Notes under the pieces: generated by a model
Databases searched by the model: none
The model's input: only the letters and a program-made list of their open reading frames with translations
What the model was told of the DNA's origin: nothing
Program-made: the position numbers and the translations under genes
DNA from: Amia ocellicauda
Lineage: Eukaryota > Chordata > Actinopteri > Amiiformes > Amiidae
Reading direction: 5' to 3'
Assembly (NCBI RefSeq): GCF_036373705.1
Contig: NC_089850.1
Location: 18,085,256-18,149,255, forward strand
Length of the DNA: 64,000 nucleotides
Part shown: piece by piece, positions 40,904 through 58,030 of the stretch
Layout: every line of letters starts with the position of its first letter
How positions within the stretch are numbered: the first letter of the stretch is position 1

Positions 40904-40985
<82 letters not shown>

Positions 40986-42025
40986 CTGTTTTGTTGTTGT
41001 TGGTGTTTTGTTTGTGTTCCTGACCTTTTTATTTCCTTTAGTTGTTTATCTATTTCTTTATTTGCTCTGTTCTTGCTAGCATTCGTGTGACAATCTGGAC
41101 AGAGGTTTGTGTACATTGTTTGTAGCACATGAATGGGGGTCTTGGCACAGAGCCTCTCATTCCTGCGTAGTATACATGTCGTGGTAGTGCTGATAGACAC
41201 GTGTCTTCCTGTCTGTCTTGTCAAGTGTGTTTTCGAACCCCCTCCTCCACTCTCACTGCCCCCCACAGCGCCCCGCACCCTGCTTTCCAATCTCTAGCTC
41301 ACTGTGCTGTCCACCTTCCAAAAGCATCCATCTCTGGTCAAGCTTGCATCCACATCAAACATGATATAGATCTAGTTTTTTTTGTATTGAATTGCATAAG
41401 AGACGCATCCCTCCAGCCGTTTAGTTCTTCTGTAGTTTCTCATTAGGGCCTCTATTCCCTTGTAAGCTTACTAACTGTGTTTCATGTGTGTGTGTCAGTG
41501 TTTGAGATTGTAGATCCCTAAATAGTCAGAACAAACCACTTGGTATATGGGAGACATAGTCAAAATGGCAGATACGTTAACACTACACAAGCTTAAATGC
41601 AAGCTGCACAAAATTATTTATCGACAATATTACATTATCTGGGTGCCTTAGGATATATGTATATCATAAGAAGTAAGGGAGGAGGCTTATATGTTGTCTG
41701 ATGCCAGCAATCTTTCTGCAGCCATTCTGTTCGCGTCACACAAGCCTCTGTGCTCCTGTTCGCACTCGGACGGCTCACGTTCCCGCTGTGGTTTGCCAAA
41801 CACTGTGCTTATGCAATTGTACAAACCCACTGCAGATGCCTGTGCCACTGGGATTTCTCTCTGAGCCCCTGAGCCAAGCTAAGAATGGAGCCTCGTCGTT
41901 GAGTCTTTGCCGGCCCAAGAGGAAAGACAAACCGACAGACCTACCGCAAAAGCAGAAGCGGTTTCCTTTGCGTTTGGTTGGGCGCTGATATTTTCTCTTT
42001 GTTTGCAGTTCTCTGTCCCACATAG
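3760..42025 (+). CDS. fez2: fez2, fasciculation and elongation protein zeta-2 (zygin-2)
   Basis: Nine coding exons: 3760-4073, 23980-24088, 26084-26200, 28499-28643, 29988-30256, 33994-34074, 36142-36217, 38549-38614, 42009-42025. All have AG/GT borders and compatible phases; total 1194 nt, 397 residues plus TAG. Residues 105-141 (EIWNALTDNYGNVMPVDWK...) and 166-228 (LDMHSIIVSC, QVIEEIEEMMQESPDPEDDE) are diagnostic of FEZ2 rather than FEZ1. Residues 229-300 form the conserved coiled coil (LEFEKEVKNSFISVLIEVQ), followed by a Lys-rich stretch. The C-terminus ends YILKVLCPT, as in both paralogues. Family role: a kinesin-1 heavy-chain and cargo adaptor in axonal transport, also binding PKC-zeta and autophagy or synaptic partners in the cytosol. 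Exon 1 (residues 1-104) is unusual: the start (DEDWQDFYEF) is FEZ2-like, but SFKSMEDLV and FDEKL.VCFRNYN match FEZ1. The ATG at 3760 is the first one after the CpG-rich promoter. Intron 1 is 19.9 kb. Confidence 0.95.
4909..5129. mobile_element. Short TA-flanked MITE (Tc1/mariner type) in fez2 intron 1
   Basis: 221 bp with inverted termini: left CAGCTCTGGAAGAAATGAAG, right CTTCATTATTTCCAGAGCTG. TA lies on both sides (4907-4908 and 5130-5131). The interior has no transposase. This terminal sequence is common in fish genomes. Confidence 0.7.
5132..11937 (+). other. fez2 intron 1, first part
   Basis: About 6.8 kb of AT-rich intron. No exon with credible splice sites, no RNA gene and no complete transposon was recognised. 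Short T-rich and TG-rich tracts only. Confidence 0.5.
13095..14315 (-). mobile_element. Intact-looking Tc1/mariner DD36E element (Incomer-like) nested in the dead Tc1
   Basis: 1221 bp with perfectly matching 29-bp terminal inverted repeats (13095-13123 and 14287-14315, starting CACTCACCTAAAGGATTATT) and a duplicated TA (13093-13094, 14316-14317). It carries one uninterrupted 346-residue transposase on the minus strand. It landed inside the second-Asp codon neighbourhood of the host transposase. Perfect ends plus an open frame point to recent insertion. Confidence 0.9.
13127..14167 (-). CDS. Tc1/mariner transposase, full length, DD36E
   Basis: 346 residues, ATG at 14167 and TAG at 13127-13129. 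The N-terminal DNA-binding part (about 1-115) has two helix-turn-helix units; the first contains ISQSAQLLGFSRTTISRVYK. The catalytic domain has Asp155 in VAWSDESRF, Asp246 in FQQDNAPCH and Glu283 in SPDLNPIEQLW. Thirty-six residues separate the second Asp from the Glu, against 34 in classical Tc1 and Sleeping Beauty. A Gly-rich stretch (QAGGGGVMVWG) and the tail KAVLKAKGGQTQY are standard for the superfamily. Role: nuclear cut-and-paste transposase binding its own inverted repeats and inserting at TA. The lack of any stop or frameshift contrasts with its host element. Confidence 0.9.
   Translation of the reverse strand: MGKKGDLSNFERGMVVGVRRAGLSISQSAQLLGFSRTTISRVYKEWCEKGKTSSMRQSCGRKCLVDARGQRRMGRLIQADRRSTLTEITTRYNRGMQQSICEATTRTTLRRMGYNSRRPHRVPLISTTNRKKRLQFAQAHQNWTVEDWKNVAWSDESRFLLRHSDGRVRIWRKQNENMDPPCLVTTVQAGGGGVMVWGMFSWHTLGPLVPIGHRLNATAYLSIVSDHVHPFMTTMYPSSDGYFQQDNAPCHKGRIISNWFLEHDNEFTVLNWPPQSPDLNPIEQLWDVVERELRALDVHPTNPHQLQDAILSIWANISKECFQHLVESMPRRIKAVLKAKGGQTQY
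14740..14880. repeat. (TGTA)n/(TA)n microsatellite abutting the Tc1 right end
   Basis: Runs of GTAT, TGTG and finally TA repeats directly follow the right end of the decayed Tc1 element. Peptide frames here are low-complexity YIYI strings and not genes. Confidence 0.9.
14881..16553 (+). other. fez2 intron 1, middle part
   Basis: Unique-looking intronic DNA. No credible exon; several short minus-strand open frames near 15.9-16.2 kb have no recognisable motif. Confidence 0.5.
16556..18655 (-). mobile_element. pogo-like DNA transposon, internally deleted
   Basis: 2100 bp bounded by inverted repeats GGGGAAGTGACCCAATTAAG (left) and its complement (right), matching at 23 of 24 positions, with TA on each side (16554-16555, 18656-18657). 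Minus-strand fragments show a start MGRQRKNYRDCNNTMDAY (17785 downward) like a pogo psq-type DNA-binding domain, then LPSHLTHILQPLDKTVFG (about 17490-17560), a clear DDE_1 signature. A Pro/Ser/Thr-rich C-terminal piece lies at 16891-17094. The frames are broken and the middle of the transposase is missing, so it is a deletion derivative. Fragments TAAGCCCATNNG recur inside near both ends. Confidence 0.75.
17187..17481. mobile_element. hAT MITE nested in the pogo-like element
   Basis: 295 bp, left end TAAGGATGAATCG, right end GGTGTATCCTTA (inverted). The flanks CTTTTGAT (17179-17186) and CTTTTGAC (17482-17489) form an 8-bp target duplication with one mismatch. The interior repeats the palindromic word CGTTATCGG/CCGATA typical of small fish hAT elements. 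It splits the pogo transposase just after the DDE_1 motif. Confidence 0.75.
18658..23979 (+). other. fez2 intron 1, last part
   Basis: 5.3 kb of intron. It holds a (TA)n tract at 22093-22147 and a poly-C/TG tract just before exon 2. Segments near 19.4-19.8 kb and 23.2-23.8 kb are GC-richer than their surroundings but show no exon. Confidence 0.5.
22093..22147. repeat. (TA)n microsatellite
   Basis: About 55 bp of uninterrupted AT dinucleotides in fez2 intron 1. Confidence 0.95.
24089..26083 (+). other. fez2 intron 2
   Basis: 2.0 kb. Contains a (TA)n(GT)n(TA)n compound repeat at about 25293-25360; no exon or transposon end recognised. Confidence 0.6.
25293..25362. repeat. (TA)n(GT)n(TA)n compound microsatellite
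   Basis: A TA run, a GT run and a second TA run, followed by ACACACAC. The symmetry allows a hairpin. Confidence 0.9.
26201..28498 (+). other. fez2 intron 3
   Basis: 2.3 kb with no recognised element. Open frames near 27.2-27.7 kb and 28.0-28.3 kb lack splice support and motifs. Confidence 0.55.
28644..29987 (+). other. fez2 intron 4, with a retroelement-like tail
   Basis: 1.3 kb. At 28858-28915 the words ATTTATATAGTGCCCCATAT and AAGGTGCTTTACAG resemble the 3' tail shared by fish LINE/SINE families; otherwise nothing recognised. Confidence 0.45.
30257..33993 (+). other. fez2 intron 5
   Basis: 3.7 kb with a (TAG)n triplet array at 32268-32327 and a long polypyrimidine tract before exon 6. 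A GC-richer block near 32.5-32.75 kb looks like unique DNA. No exon found. Confidence 0.55.
32268..32327. repeat. (TAG)n trinucleotide microsatellite
   Basis: About 20 uninterrupted TAG units. In one frame it reads as a poly-Val open frame that is not a gene. Confidence 0.95.
34075..36141 (+). other. fez2 intron 6
   Basis: 2.1 kb. The reading frame of exon 6 stays open for about 125 bp past the donor, so retention would add about 41 residues before a stop. No other feature seen. Confidence 0.55.
36218..38548 (+). other. fez2 intron 7
   Basis: 2.3 kb. A GC-richer, repeat-free block at about 36.9-37.2 kb stands out from the AT-rich background; no exon recognised. Confidence 0.5.
38615..42008 (+). 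other. fez2 intron 8
   Basis: 3.4 kb separating the penultimate exon from the six-codon terminal exon. Holds a (TA)n tract at 40908-40981 and no recognised gene. Confidence 0.6.
40908..40981. repeat. (TA)n microsatellite
   Basis: About 74 bp of uninterrupted AT dinucleotides, self-complementary; gives YIYI-type spurious frames on both strands. Confidence 0.95.
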
Positions 42026-42287
42026 AGGCAAGACCGGAGGGAGTCGGAGACTTCTGATGCAGTTGGGTGGGACGGTTTGGTTCTCATGACAACGAGGTGG
42101 ACTCATTTTCTGTGGCTTTCTTCCCCATCGGAGCTTCGCAGTGCTTGGTGTTTACTCACATCCCATTCATAGTAGCAGTGTAGGTAGTCTTTAATTTAGC
42201 ATGGTAACTGAGCCTCCAGTCACACTTCCCATCAGCAGAGCTAGGATGCTACCATGCCATGATTATGAACATCCTTCATGGAGAGGG

Positions 42288-42320
<33 letters not shown>

Positions 42321-42603
42321 GATCAAATGAAACGAGCATAGAGAACAACAAAGGAATAACTGTACAGTTTTAACAAGAAGTATTGTTTTTAGAAGTGTTT
42401 CGACTATTTTTACAGTGTGTAGAAGGTAGATATCAATCGTTCCCTTTCCCTTTTGTGGAAAGGGGGGCTGTTAACTTTTGTCATTTTAACCTTTCCCCCC
42501 CCCCTCCCCCCCAGCCAGCTCCTGGTTTTAATGGGAGTTCTAGTCCAGTTTGGGGAGAGGGTTGGGGTGTCTGCACAAACATTAAAAAGTCATTTTTAAT
42601 AAA
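42026..42603 (+). terminator. fez2: fez2 3' UTR with candidate poly(A) signal
   Basis: AATAAA at 42598-42603, 573 bp after the stop. The UTR contains an (AG)n then G-run at about 42288-42320 and a C-run near 42496. The true cleavage site may lie further downstream. Confidence 0.45.
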
Positions 42604-45600
42604 AGAATTATGTAAGTTTGGTGATAACAGATCATTCTAGTACAGCAGGCATTTGTGTGCACTTACTCGCATTAAAGTATTATCTGTGAAGTGCTTCAAG
42701 AAAGATCCTAATCACATCTTGATGTGGGAGGTCCTCAGTTCCCCGTGTGTTCAGGAGCCATTTTTCTCTGTCTTTAAAGCACTGGTCAATCCTTGAGAGT
42801 GTAGGTCTCCTCAAATGTTCCCTATCTTAGGACCTGGGAAGAGTGTTAGGTCAGTCACATTATGCAAATTGTGTTGAGGTGTAGAGTGAGGAAACTCAGG
42901 TGGGATGACAAACGCTTCACCCTTGTAGCCCCCCCACCCGTCATCCAAGGAGTGGAGTTCGAAACCGTGCTTTAAGGGAATGAGTCAGCTCTGATGAGTT
43001 ATAGTCACTGGAATGTCTTTGGTGTCCAATAGAAAGTCTAGAGGTGACTAGCATAGAAAAATGGCTCCTTGGGGTTACTGGGTTGTTTGTGTCTCAGTAT
43101 TATTGCTCTCTTCAGGGAAAAAATGGATAGTTCAGCAGCAGCATCACAATACACAATCATGGGCATGTAACAATCTTGGGTGAACGAAAATGGGATTTTC
43201 CTCGTGATATGGGCCAGACATACACTACTGAAACTCAGTGTTCACGATGCAGCTTCCCTGCTTCTGTGTGTTTCGACTGGGAAGCGCAGTGAGAGATTGG
43301 GGAGGGGAAGGTATGTACTGAGGCTGCTGGGAGATGTTTTCTTGAAACACTTCAAAATGACGCTGCAGTACTGGGTTTATGTTGAATTTGCTGCTGCTGC
43401 TTTGCTGAGGAAAAGGGAAGACAAACAGATCTTCAGAGAAGCCTGAATGAAAAACACACAACGCATTCATCGACCAAAGGGATTTATCCAAACTACAAAC
43501 CGCATGACAAGTACATACAGAACAAAAGACTGCCATTACCAAGCAAAGGAGAACAAACTGAGCTGTGACTGACTGCTACAGGAAGCAGGGTTACGTCTGA
43601 CTTTCTAGCTTTCTCTCCAGCTTAAGGTTAATTTCATCAGGAGGGCTTGAATGCAGTGGTCTATGTCTTGACAGTGTCAGTGACTCTCCCTGTAAACATC
43701 ACAGTTCAGTGCCACCTCTTCAAAGACTTGAATTCGATTTGCCACACGGTGAACTCTGTATCCTGCTAGTCTTTCTCAGCGTGACGTTCTGTGTGCCCTT
43801 TGGACTCGTCTGTGTTGTGTTGAACCTGGCTCCAGCCTGGGCCTGAAATTCAGGCTTGAATGAAGGAAGAGCAGTAGAAGTGATAAGCGAGTGCGATCAA
43901 TTTCATTGCTTAACTGCCAGGGCTGAAGTGCTAATAGTGCACTCCTGTAATCTGTAGTGTTAGCCAATTTGTCCCTTTGACTTGACTCCTGGCACTAGGT
44001 AATTTCTCTTAAGAGGTTAATTAATCCTACCCGGAGTCATTAAACTGCTTTCCATCAGCGCAGACTAACAGTTAATTCTCCCGTTTCTCCTCTCATTCTG
44101 CACAATAATTTTCTATCGAGCGGGTAACGGAAGGAACACACCTCTGATATTGGTTGTGCTGCCTTTTTGTTGTCGGTTAATTTAAGTGTGCACTTACGGG
44201 ATGATGATCTTGCTTACTATGACTGACTATTTGGTCATTGTGTAGCTGGGATTGAAAGCTCAGGCTGTAGCCGGGTTGATAACTGTAGATGGGCTAAAGC
44301 GGTCTTGTTATAGTTGTGTGCGTGGAACCGCAAAACAGACTCGGGCTTATTGAACACAGACGTCTGTAGACCTGTGAGTTTGAGACCACTTTGCAAATGA
44401 TCTGGAATGACAGAATGCAAGCTTTTGATATTTAAATCTAGTACATGTATCCATGGGGTATCATTTTCAGACTAAGGGTTTAACCTCCGCTGGTTCCCGT
44501 CACTAAAATCTCCCTGGAGAGCGTTTCTAAGAGGACTGTATTACTGACCCAGCACCTTGTGGGGCGTTGACATGTTGCTGCCTAATTCCAGTCCAACTGG
44601 CTTTGTTTCTGTTTCAGGTTTAGGAAGAGTATGTAAAACATACTGTATTTATCCCTGACATTTTTAAGGTTTGTTTTTTGTTTTTGCTCTGTTTTTGTTT
44701 CTTTGCGAAATGCCAGAAGGGATCTCATTCGTTAGCTCCCCTGCTAATGAGACTGCTTGTATTTTTCTCTGTGAGCGAGACATTTGCTGACATCACACTA
44801 CAGTCTTTTGTTGGCAGACTGAACTTAGCTTGGCACGATGTCTTGTTTAGTTTGATTCTAAGGACCGGCATCAGTTTGCTTACTGCTCAGGATCTTTTCA
44901 CACACCCTGTACAATATCCGTCTTACAGCCTTAGATGTGCAGGGAAAAAATGAGGAGGAAGAGGGAGCCACAGTGGAGAGAAAGAAAACATGCAGATTTC
45001 AGTTCAGTAAACTTGCAGTGTTTACCAGGGCTTTGAAAATATCTTGGGTGACGTTGCACTTTATATAAGGCTCTTATCTGTGTGGCGATCATCAAATCTG
45101 CTCGATAAGCCGCGGCTTGTGGATCATACTGCGGGCTTTATTTTTCTTCCAGGATCGTTTATTAAATAACATCGGGATCCCCAAGACGCACAGGCTGTGT
45201 GGCCTTCATAGACACCTGTAGTAATTCATGGTTCATCATCAGTTCATCAATTAATTCACATTCAAGCTGCTTCTCTGTTTCTTCAAATTGGGTTTGCTTG
45301 CCTTTTTGTTTTGGCTTGGACACAGTGCACAATGGTTTTTAATCTTTTTTTTATTATTATTATTATTATGGTAAATATGATTTCCTACTCCTAAATGTAA
45401 CACTAGGCCTTGCTCAGTATTGCTCAGTATTGCTCACTGAGACACTGCCACCCATCCTTTGCTGTTGATAATCATGTACAATAAATGTTCATGTTTATTA
45501 GAGATCCAGATTAAGTGGGTGTTCCTGTGTGTTAAAATAGTTTTGGTCCTGTTGCAATGTAGAAACACCTGCATGTATATTGTATGTGTTCATGTCTTTC

Positions 45601-47478
45601 GTTGGCCTGTTTGACCCCGCTCTGAGCAGAGAAGATGGAAAACGCAAAATTCAGAATGGGGTATAAGGTGGATTTATTCTTGAATTGTATGAAAAGAAAG
45701 CATATGCATCCATTTTGTTGCATGTCAGCCTTCTCTGTCAGATACTCTCCTCAGGCATTGTCTAAGAAAGGGACGTCTTTAACCCTCAAGAGCAGTAACG
45801 CTTGTATGTACAATTAAAAGGTGTTTGAGAGATTTCAAACAGGCAGCTCTGGGGACGGCTCTGCTGCTAGAGGCTATGTGAGCAGTTCGACGGCTATCAA
45901 TGGCTTTTTTTTCCTCCTAATCAGCAGGAAACCTACAAGGATCGATCGTGTGGCAGAATGACAGAGCAGTTTCTAGTGCTGACTATAGCCCTTTGGATGC
46001 TGGCACAGTATTACTCCTGTGGTCGTTTATTTTATTGTTTTGTGCTAATTTATACAAGGTCCTGAAATGCCATCTAGTGGACTGCTTGCATCTGTGCAGC
46101 AGAAAAAAAGGACGAGAAGAGATTCATTCATTTTAACCTTCTAATTAAACGAGAGAAGCTACAATTTGATATCTAAATATACTCGCATAGCTGGCTTCAA
46201 AAGCATAGCCCATATGCTGGTTATCTTGCTGCATGTGCATTCCGCTGAAAGTTTAAAAATAATATTTTTTTGAAAAAGGGATTTCTCAGCCATAGCAGTA
46301 TTTTCTTGAATGCTGTAAATCTAGATCTTGGTATATAGTCTCCCATTATACTAGGCAAAATAAAGATTGCATTACTACTATATTTTTTCCAATCTCCTGG
46401 ATAGTTTGTGAACTACACACGCTGTGGACTGGTGTGTGCGTGTGTGTGTGTTCACCCTCTGCAGTTCACAGAGACATATCAATGGCCTCCCGTCTCCCCA
46501 GACACCGACCAGAGGAGCACTAGGGCTATCTTTGTTAATGCCTGAATTTCTGTAAATAGAAACATACTCATTATTTTTTAATGCAACCTTCTCTTTTATT
46601 TTTTAAGCCTAATTTGTTTATTAATTTATTCTGTATGTGTCTCCATTTTGTAACTTTGATTGTCTGTAGTGGTACGTTAATTTCATACCAGAAACCCATT
46701 AGAGAATAAAAACTAAATATTAAAAAAAAATAATAATAAAGTTGATTTTGCCTTTTTGACGGTGTCTCTTTATTTGGGAGCCTCTGAACTTCATGCAAAG
46801 CTGAAACGCTCCAGGAGTCGATCCATATCTGGCCCTTGAGCATTAACCTGGTTTATGTGCTTTATTCTAGCCTTACTTCCTGAATTGAGCGTCACTTACC
46901 GGGTCAAACGGAATTTCTTTCTCAGGTGGATATCTAAGCCTGATTCTACCCAGCCTGGCTCCTGGAGTTTCAGTGCAGCACGTTTTATGTAATTTATCTC
47001 CAGTTACCTTCCAAACTTAAATTTTCTTCCAAGTGTAAAACTACCAGTCCTTCTCGTTATTAATTTAAATGTCTTTAATCCCTAACAGCTTTATAATCCT
47101 AAACTTAATTGGCTGGAGGAACTTTAGTAACAACTGTGGCCCTCATAATAAACCACAAACCTGCAGTGCTAGTAGTTGGAAGGGGATAGAGGACATGCCT
47201 CCCTCTCTGCTGTGATACTTTATATCTGCTGTCTTTTGTCTATCCCCCCCCCCCCCTATTTGCTTTATTTAGGAGGTTAGAACAAAAGTAAAGCTAGGGA
47301 CCATCTAACCAGGGAGCAGAAAAACAGGTTGCACCAGTCCCTCCCAGTAACACTAGAGCGGGTATGTAAAGGAAAATGAGAAGCAAATTTGATGCTCAAT
47401 GCTTTCCTGCCAAGGACGACAGCTCGGCATTAGACACACTGGGAGAGAGGGACCAAAACAATCTGTTTAGCGGGAAGC
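42604..47478 (+). other. Intergenic region between fez2 and the EF-hand gene
   Basis: 4.9 kb, no supported exon. It may contain the rest of the fez2 3' UTR and, near 47.2-47.47 kb, promoter or 5' UTR of the next gene. A poly-C run is at about 47246. Confidence 0.5.
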
Positions 47479-50157
47479 ATGAGTGGAACAAGGTTGCCCG
47501 TGTTTCTGCTCCTTCTCTCCCTGGGTCTTCACACTGGCTTGGGGACAGAGCATCGCAGAGAGGAAGAGGAGTCACTTTCAGACTTTCTCAGCACATCCAT
47601 GTACACCAACCATCGGTGAGTCCTGCCTTTGTAAGCGATGGGGATAAAATAGCTGTGTGTGACTGAATAGACACCATGTAAATGCAAATATAAATACATT
47701 TATATATAGTTTTTTATTTATTTATGAAATGCTGTGAAGGGATCAGACCTATGTTAGCATGCTGGAAAGCAGCCAGGGAGGAAGTGCAATACTAGGGTTC
47801 TTCCCCACTGAAACAATCCAGCTACATTTACACAGGGGGTCTCACTTGTGCTTGGGGGAATATAGTTAATGTAGTCGGTTATCTGAGATCCCAGTTTGAC
47901 CCGTGCACTGGAGTCTGTCTGGGGTGCACTTGACATTGAACTGGATTATGCTTTACATTAATGAGCGTTATATGATCCAGTCATGCAAATTGTTCTCAGA
48001 AAACCAAAAAAATCCACAGAAGTATGGAAGTACAGTAAAAGGTAAGAAAAGTGAGCGGCAGATCTGGTGTGGTTGATAAGCAGGTCTTTTGCATTTACCA
48101 GACACCTTGAGGATGAACTCCGAGACCACATAGGGGCTGTAAACCTGAACACCCAATCTGAAGAGAAACTGCAATTTCACTTTTTCTGGTAAGTTGTATT
48201 TCTGGTAAGCTGATATATTGAAATTGAAGTTTAAATTTATTTTACATTGGAATTAAAGAAATCCACTTCATGGCACTTTGTTAAACTGCAGTTTTTTTTG
48301 GGAAAGCAAAGTATATTCTGCACTGCAGTTCTCAGCATCCCCTGAAAGAAGATTCAAGTTCAGAGGTCACCTGTATTTGTGCTTGCTTAGAGTAACACGA
48401 TTCATTGATCATTTATTTGTTCTATAAAGGCTTCATGACTTCGACCGCAACAGGAAGCTTGATGGTCTTGAAATACTGGCAGCGATGCAAGAATCCCTTC
48501 CGGAGCTCAAAGAAGAACAATCCTTCAAAATGGAGCAAATTGTGGACAGTTATGCAGGTAATGGTTTTTCTTCCTCAAAAGGCACCATATTACCAGACCT
48601 AACGGGTCATTTGCAATGAACTTGCAGCGTTATTACGGAGCTCTGTACTAAAACTAGAACGGTACTGTCTCGGGATCATCCCCATCTGGGTAGTAAGTTG
48701 TACCCACTGCAACGAAAAAAGAAGCGGAGCAAAGTTGGAGACTAGCTGATCCCCAGCTTTAGTATCGTACTAAGGATTCATTTGTTGTTCTGCTCCCAGA
48801 CAGGAAGTGAAGTCAGTGACGAGGGCAGGGCACAGATCTAGAAATTCTGTGACTGTATTCTACATTAATGAGGCCGAGGCCTCACCTCCTCTAGCACATC
48901 TAGACTGGATAGGATCCTTGGATCACTTAGTTATTAATGGACACCAAATGAGCACGATGGGGCGAATGGCCTCCTCTCGTTTGTAAACTTTTTGCTCTGA
49001 TCAGAGTGATTGTTTGCAACGTTTTTAAAGAACGCCGCTGCTGACAAGCTGATATGTATTGGCAGTGCTAATCATGTGAAAATGGGAATACCATGTAACA
49101 TGATATAATGCTACATTTATTGTAGTAGCATAGTCGCTAGAATTATTTATTCTTGTGACTGTATATATAATATAATCTCAATTAAATTGTGTATGAAAAT
49201 GCATTTATGGCACAAAAAGAAATAGCTAAGGCTAAAATGCATTTCCAATTGCATTCCAAACAAGACCCAAACCTATTATCTAGACTAAAATGGTAATATG
49301 ACATTGGTCTGAATTATTTTGAAGAACATCAGTAATGTGATGTACAGGCGCAACACCGCAGCCCAACACTGGCCTGCTGTCCAGAGCCGAGCTCTCGGCA
49401 CTGAACACAGCCCTGCCGGCATGGGACTCGTATACTATACAGACCACTTCATATATAACTTCATATTCTAAAATGCACTGCAGTTCCAGCTGGGTAATAA
49501 TTCCTGTAGAGCTTCTCAGTTATTTAATATTTAATAAAACCTTTCAACCGTCAATTATATCGATGTTCACCAGACCATTTGCCGCCATTCATAAATTAGA
49601 AATGTTGTCAATGTCAAATACAACACTGTAAATGTATTTTATGTAAAAAAAAAAAAAAAAACTGTACTTGAGAACTTTTGATCAGTTACAAAAGTTGTCA
49701 ATACATTGTGATTTTTCACATTTTGTTCCATTTACTGTACTGTACTATCCCTATTTAGTCACAGTCTCCTCTAGAGGGCAGCAGCAGTGGTTTTGGGGTT
49801 CATTGCAATGGAGGCCTTGTTTAGTCTGCAGCTGGGGACGAATTTCAGTCGCCAAGGTCGTTGCAGTGGGTATTAAACTTGTAGACTGTTTAGTACGGAG
49901 CTGCGCACTGACCAAGGGATCATCTCGTTAGTATGCAGCTTTCAGTTCGTTCCAGTTGACCCAGTGGGAGAAGCAGCACACTTTGGCAATGGATCACGTA
50001 GCTACAAAACATTTTGCATGATCGGATTATTTTTATTTTATTTTTTTATACAGAACTAGTGGACAGCACCCTGAAAGACCTGGATGTTGACGGAGACGGT
50101 TTTGTGTCTTACCCCGAATACCTACACGTACACAGAAGGTTGATCGGCCATATCTAA
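47479..50157 (+). CDS. Secreted two-EF-hand protein, MCFD2/CGREF1-like
   Basis: Four coding exons: 47479-47615, 48102-48188, 48430-48557, 50054-50157; all junctions GT-AG and in phase; 456 nt, 151 residues. Residues 1-22 (MSGTRLPVFLLLLSLGLHTG...) are a clear signal peptide. A charged linker follows, then two canonical EF-hand loops: residues 78-89 (DFDRNRKLDGLE) and 128-139 (DVDGDGFVSYPE), each with Asp/Asn at positions 1, 3 and 5 and Glu at 12. The segment LQFHFFWLHDFD lines up with the HYFKMHDYD region of MCFD2 and the similar LYLFALHDYD region of CGREF1. MCFD2 is the Ca2+-dependent partner of LMAN1 in ER-to-Golgi cargo export; CGREF1 is a secreted growth regulator with a long acidic tail. 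This protein has MCFD2's length and lacks that tail, but its C-terminus (HVHRRLIGHI) differs from MCFD2, so orthology is left open. Confidence 0.85.
47616..48101 (+). other. Intron 1 of the EF-hand gene
   Basis: 486 bp, AT-rich, nothing recognised. Confidence 0.6.
48558..50053 (+). other. Intron 3 of the EF-hand gene
   Basis: 1.5 kb holding the SINE-like copy at about 48690-48992, a poly-A run near 49647 and otherwise unique DNA. Confidence 0.6.
48690..48992 (+). repeat. SINE-like or LINE-tail repeat
   Basis: The end of this block (TTAATGGACACCAAATGAGC, then CGAATGGCCTCCTCTCGTTT and GTAAACTTT) is a phrase recurring in many ray-finned fish sequences, as I recall especially non-teleosts. The left boundary is uncertain and no A/B box was confidently identified. 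Confidence 0.45.
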
Positions 50158-50747
50158 CCCACACCAGCGAGGAGTGCAGGAACACAACAAACCACTGATC
50201 TGGACTTGCACCCAGTCCCTGAACATCAGTGTTAAGAAATGTACTTACTTACTAGCTGTAAAATTGGTGTTAAGGTACGCAGTATGCTTTCTAAAATGAT
50301 TTCATCATCAACTTAAAAAATAAAACTAACAAATCAACTGCTGCAGTCATGGCCCTGGGGGTTGAGAAGATCTTTTTCTGCCAAAAGTAGGGAGTGGTAG
50401 CTGACACTGATATCGGGCTCTAGTGTGGTAGGATTGTTTATTGAAGGTAAACACCTCACAGCAGATTTAATTCAAAGGGGTGAAATTCAGTTCACTGTAA
50501 CTAGTCACAAACGATGCACTGTGTATGAAAGCAGAAGTACCACAGTAGTGGAATAAAGAAAAACCTGTAAAAACACACAATTAGGCATTTTGATTTTATT
50601 TTGAACATCACAAGTTTGAGAACACTGTGTGGGAACATCTCTCCCACAAGTCGAACCATGAACAGTCCCAGTTCACCCAGTCATCCTGTCCATGGAATCC
50701 TGACTGCTGGTCCAGCTGAAACACTGAAGAGTTCATTTGCGCTTTCC
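50158..50747. terminator. Convergent 3' UTRs of the EF-hand gene and riox1
   Basis: The two genes meet tail to tail, with stop codons 590 bp apart. The plus-strand signal AATAAA is at 50319-50324, 162 bp after the EF-hand stop. The minus-strand signal (TTTATT on plus) is at 50595-50600, 148 bp after the riox1 stop. If both are used, the 3' ends are about 250 bp apart and do not overlap. Confidence 0.65.
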
Positions 50748-57944
<7,197 letters not shown>

Positions 57945-58030
57945 GATATCAACACGCAACCCTACTTCCTGTATGATGACGTCACGAGTCGCAGCCGGTG
58001 TCGCACAGAATAGTGTCCGGCGGAATATCA
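57945..58030 (-). promoter_or_regulatory. riox1: riox1 proximal promoter with ETS site and CRE
   Basis: Directly upstream of the riox1 ATG are an ETS-type motif (CTTCCT on plus, AGGAAG on the coding strand, 57966-57971) and a perfect CRE, TGACGTCA, at 57977-57984, in CpG-containing DNA. No TATA box. The combination is common in TATA-less housekeeping promoters. The transcription start is not visible and is presumably within this block. Confidence 0.55.

Noticed and set aside
40808-41290. Frames rich in YIYI on both strands, also near 14.8, 22.1, 25.3 and 56.9 kb
   Set aside because: Products of (TA)n and (CA)n repeats.
3760-42025. FEZ1 as the identity of the zygin gene
   Set aside because: Exons 2 to 4 (EIWNALTDNYGNVMPVDWK, LDMHSIIVSC) are FEZ2-specific despite the FEZ1-like piece in exon 1.
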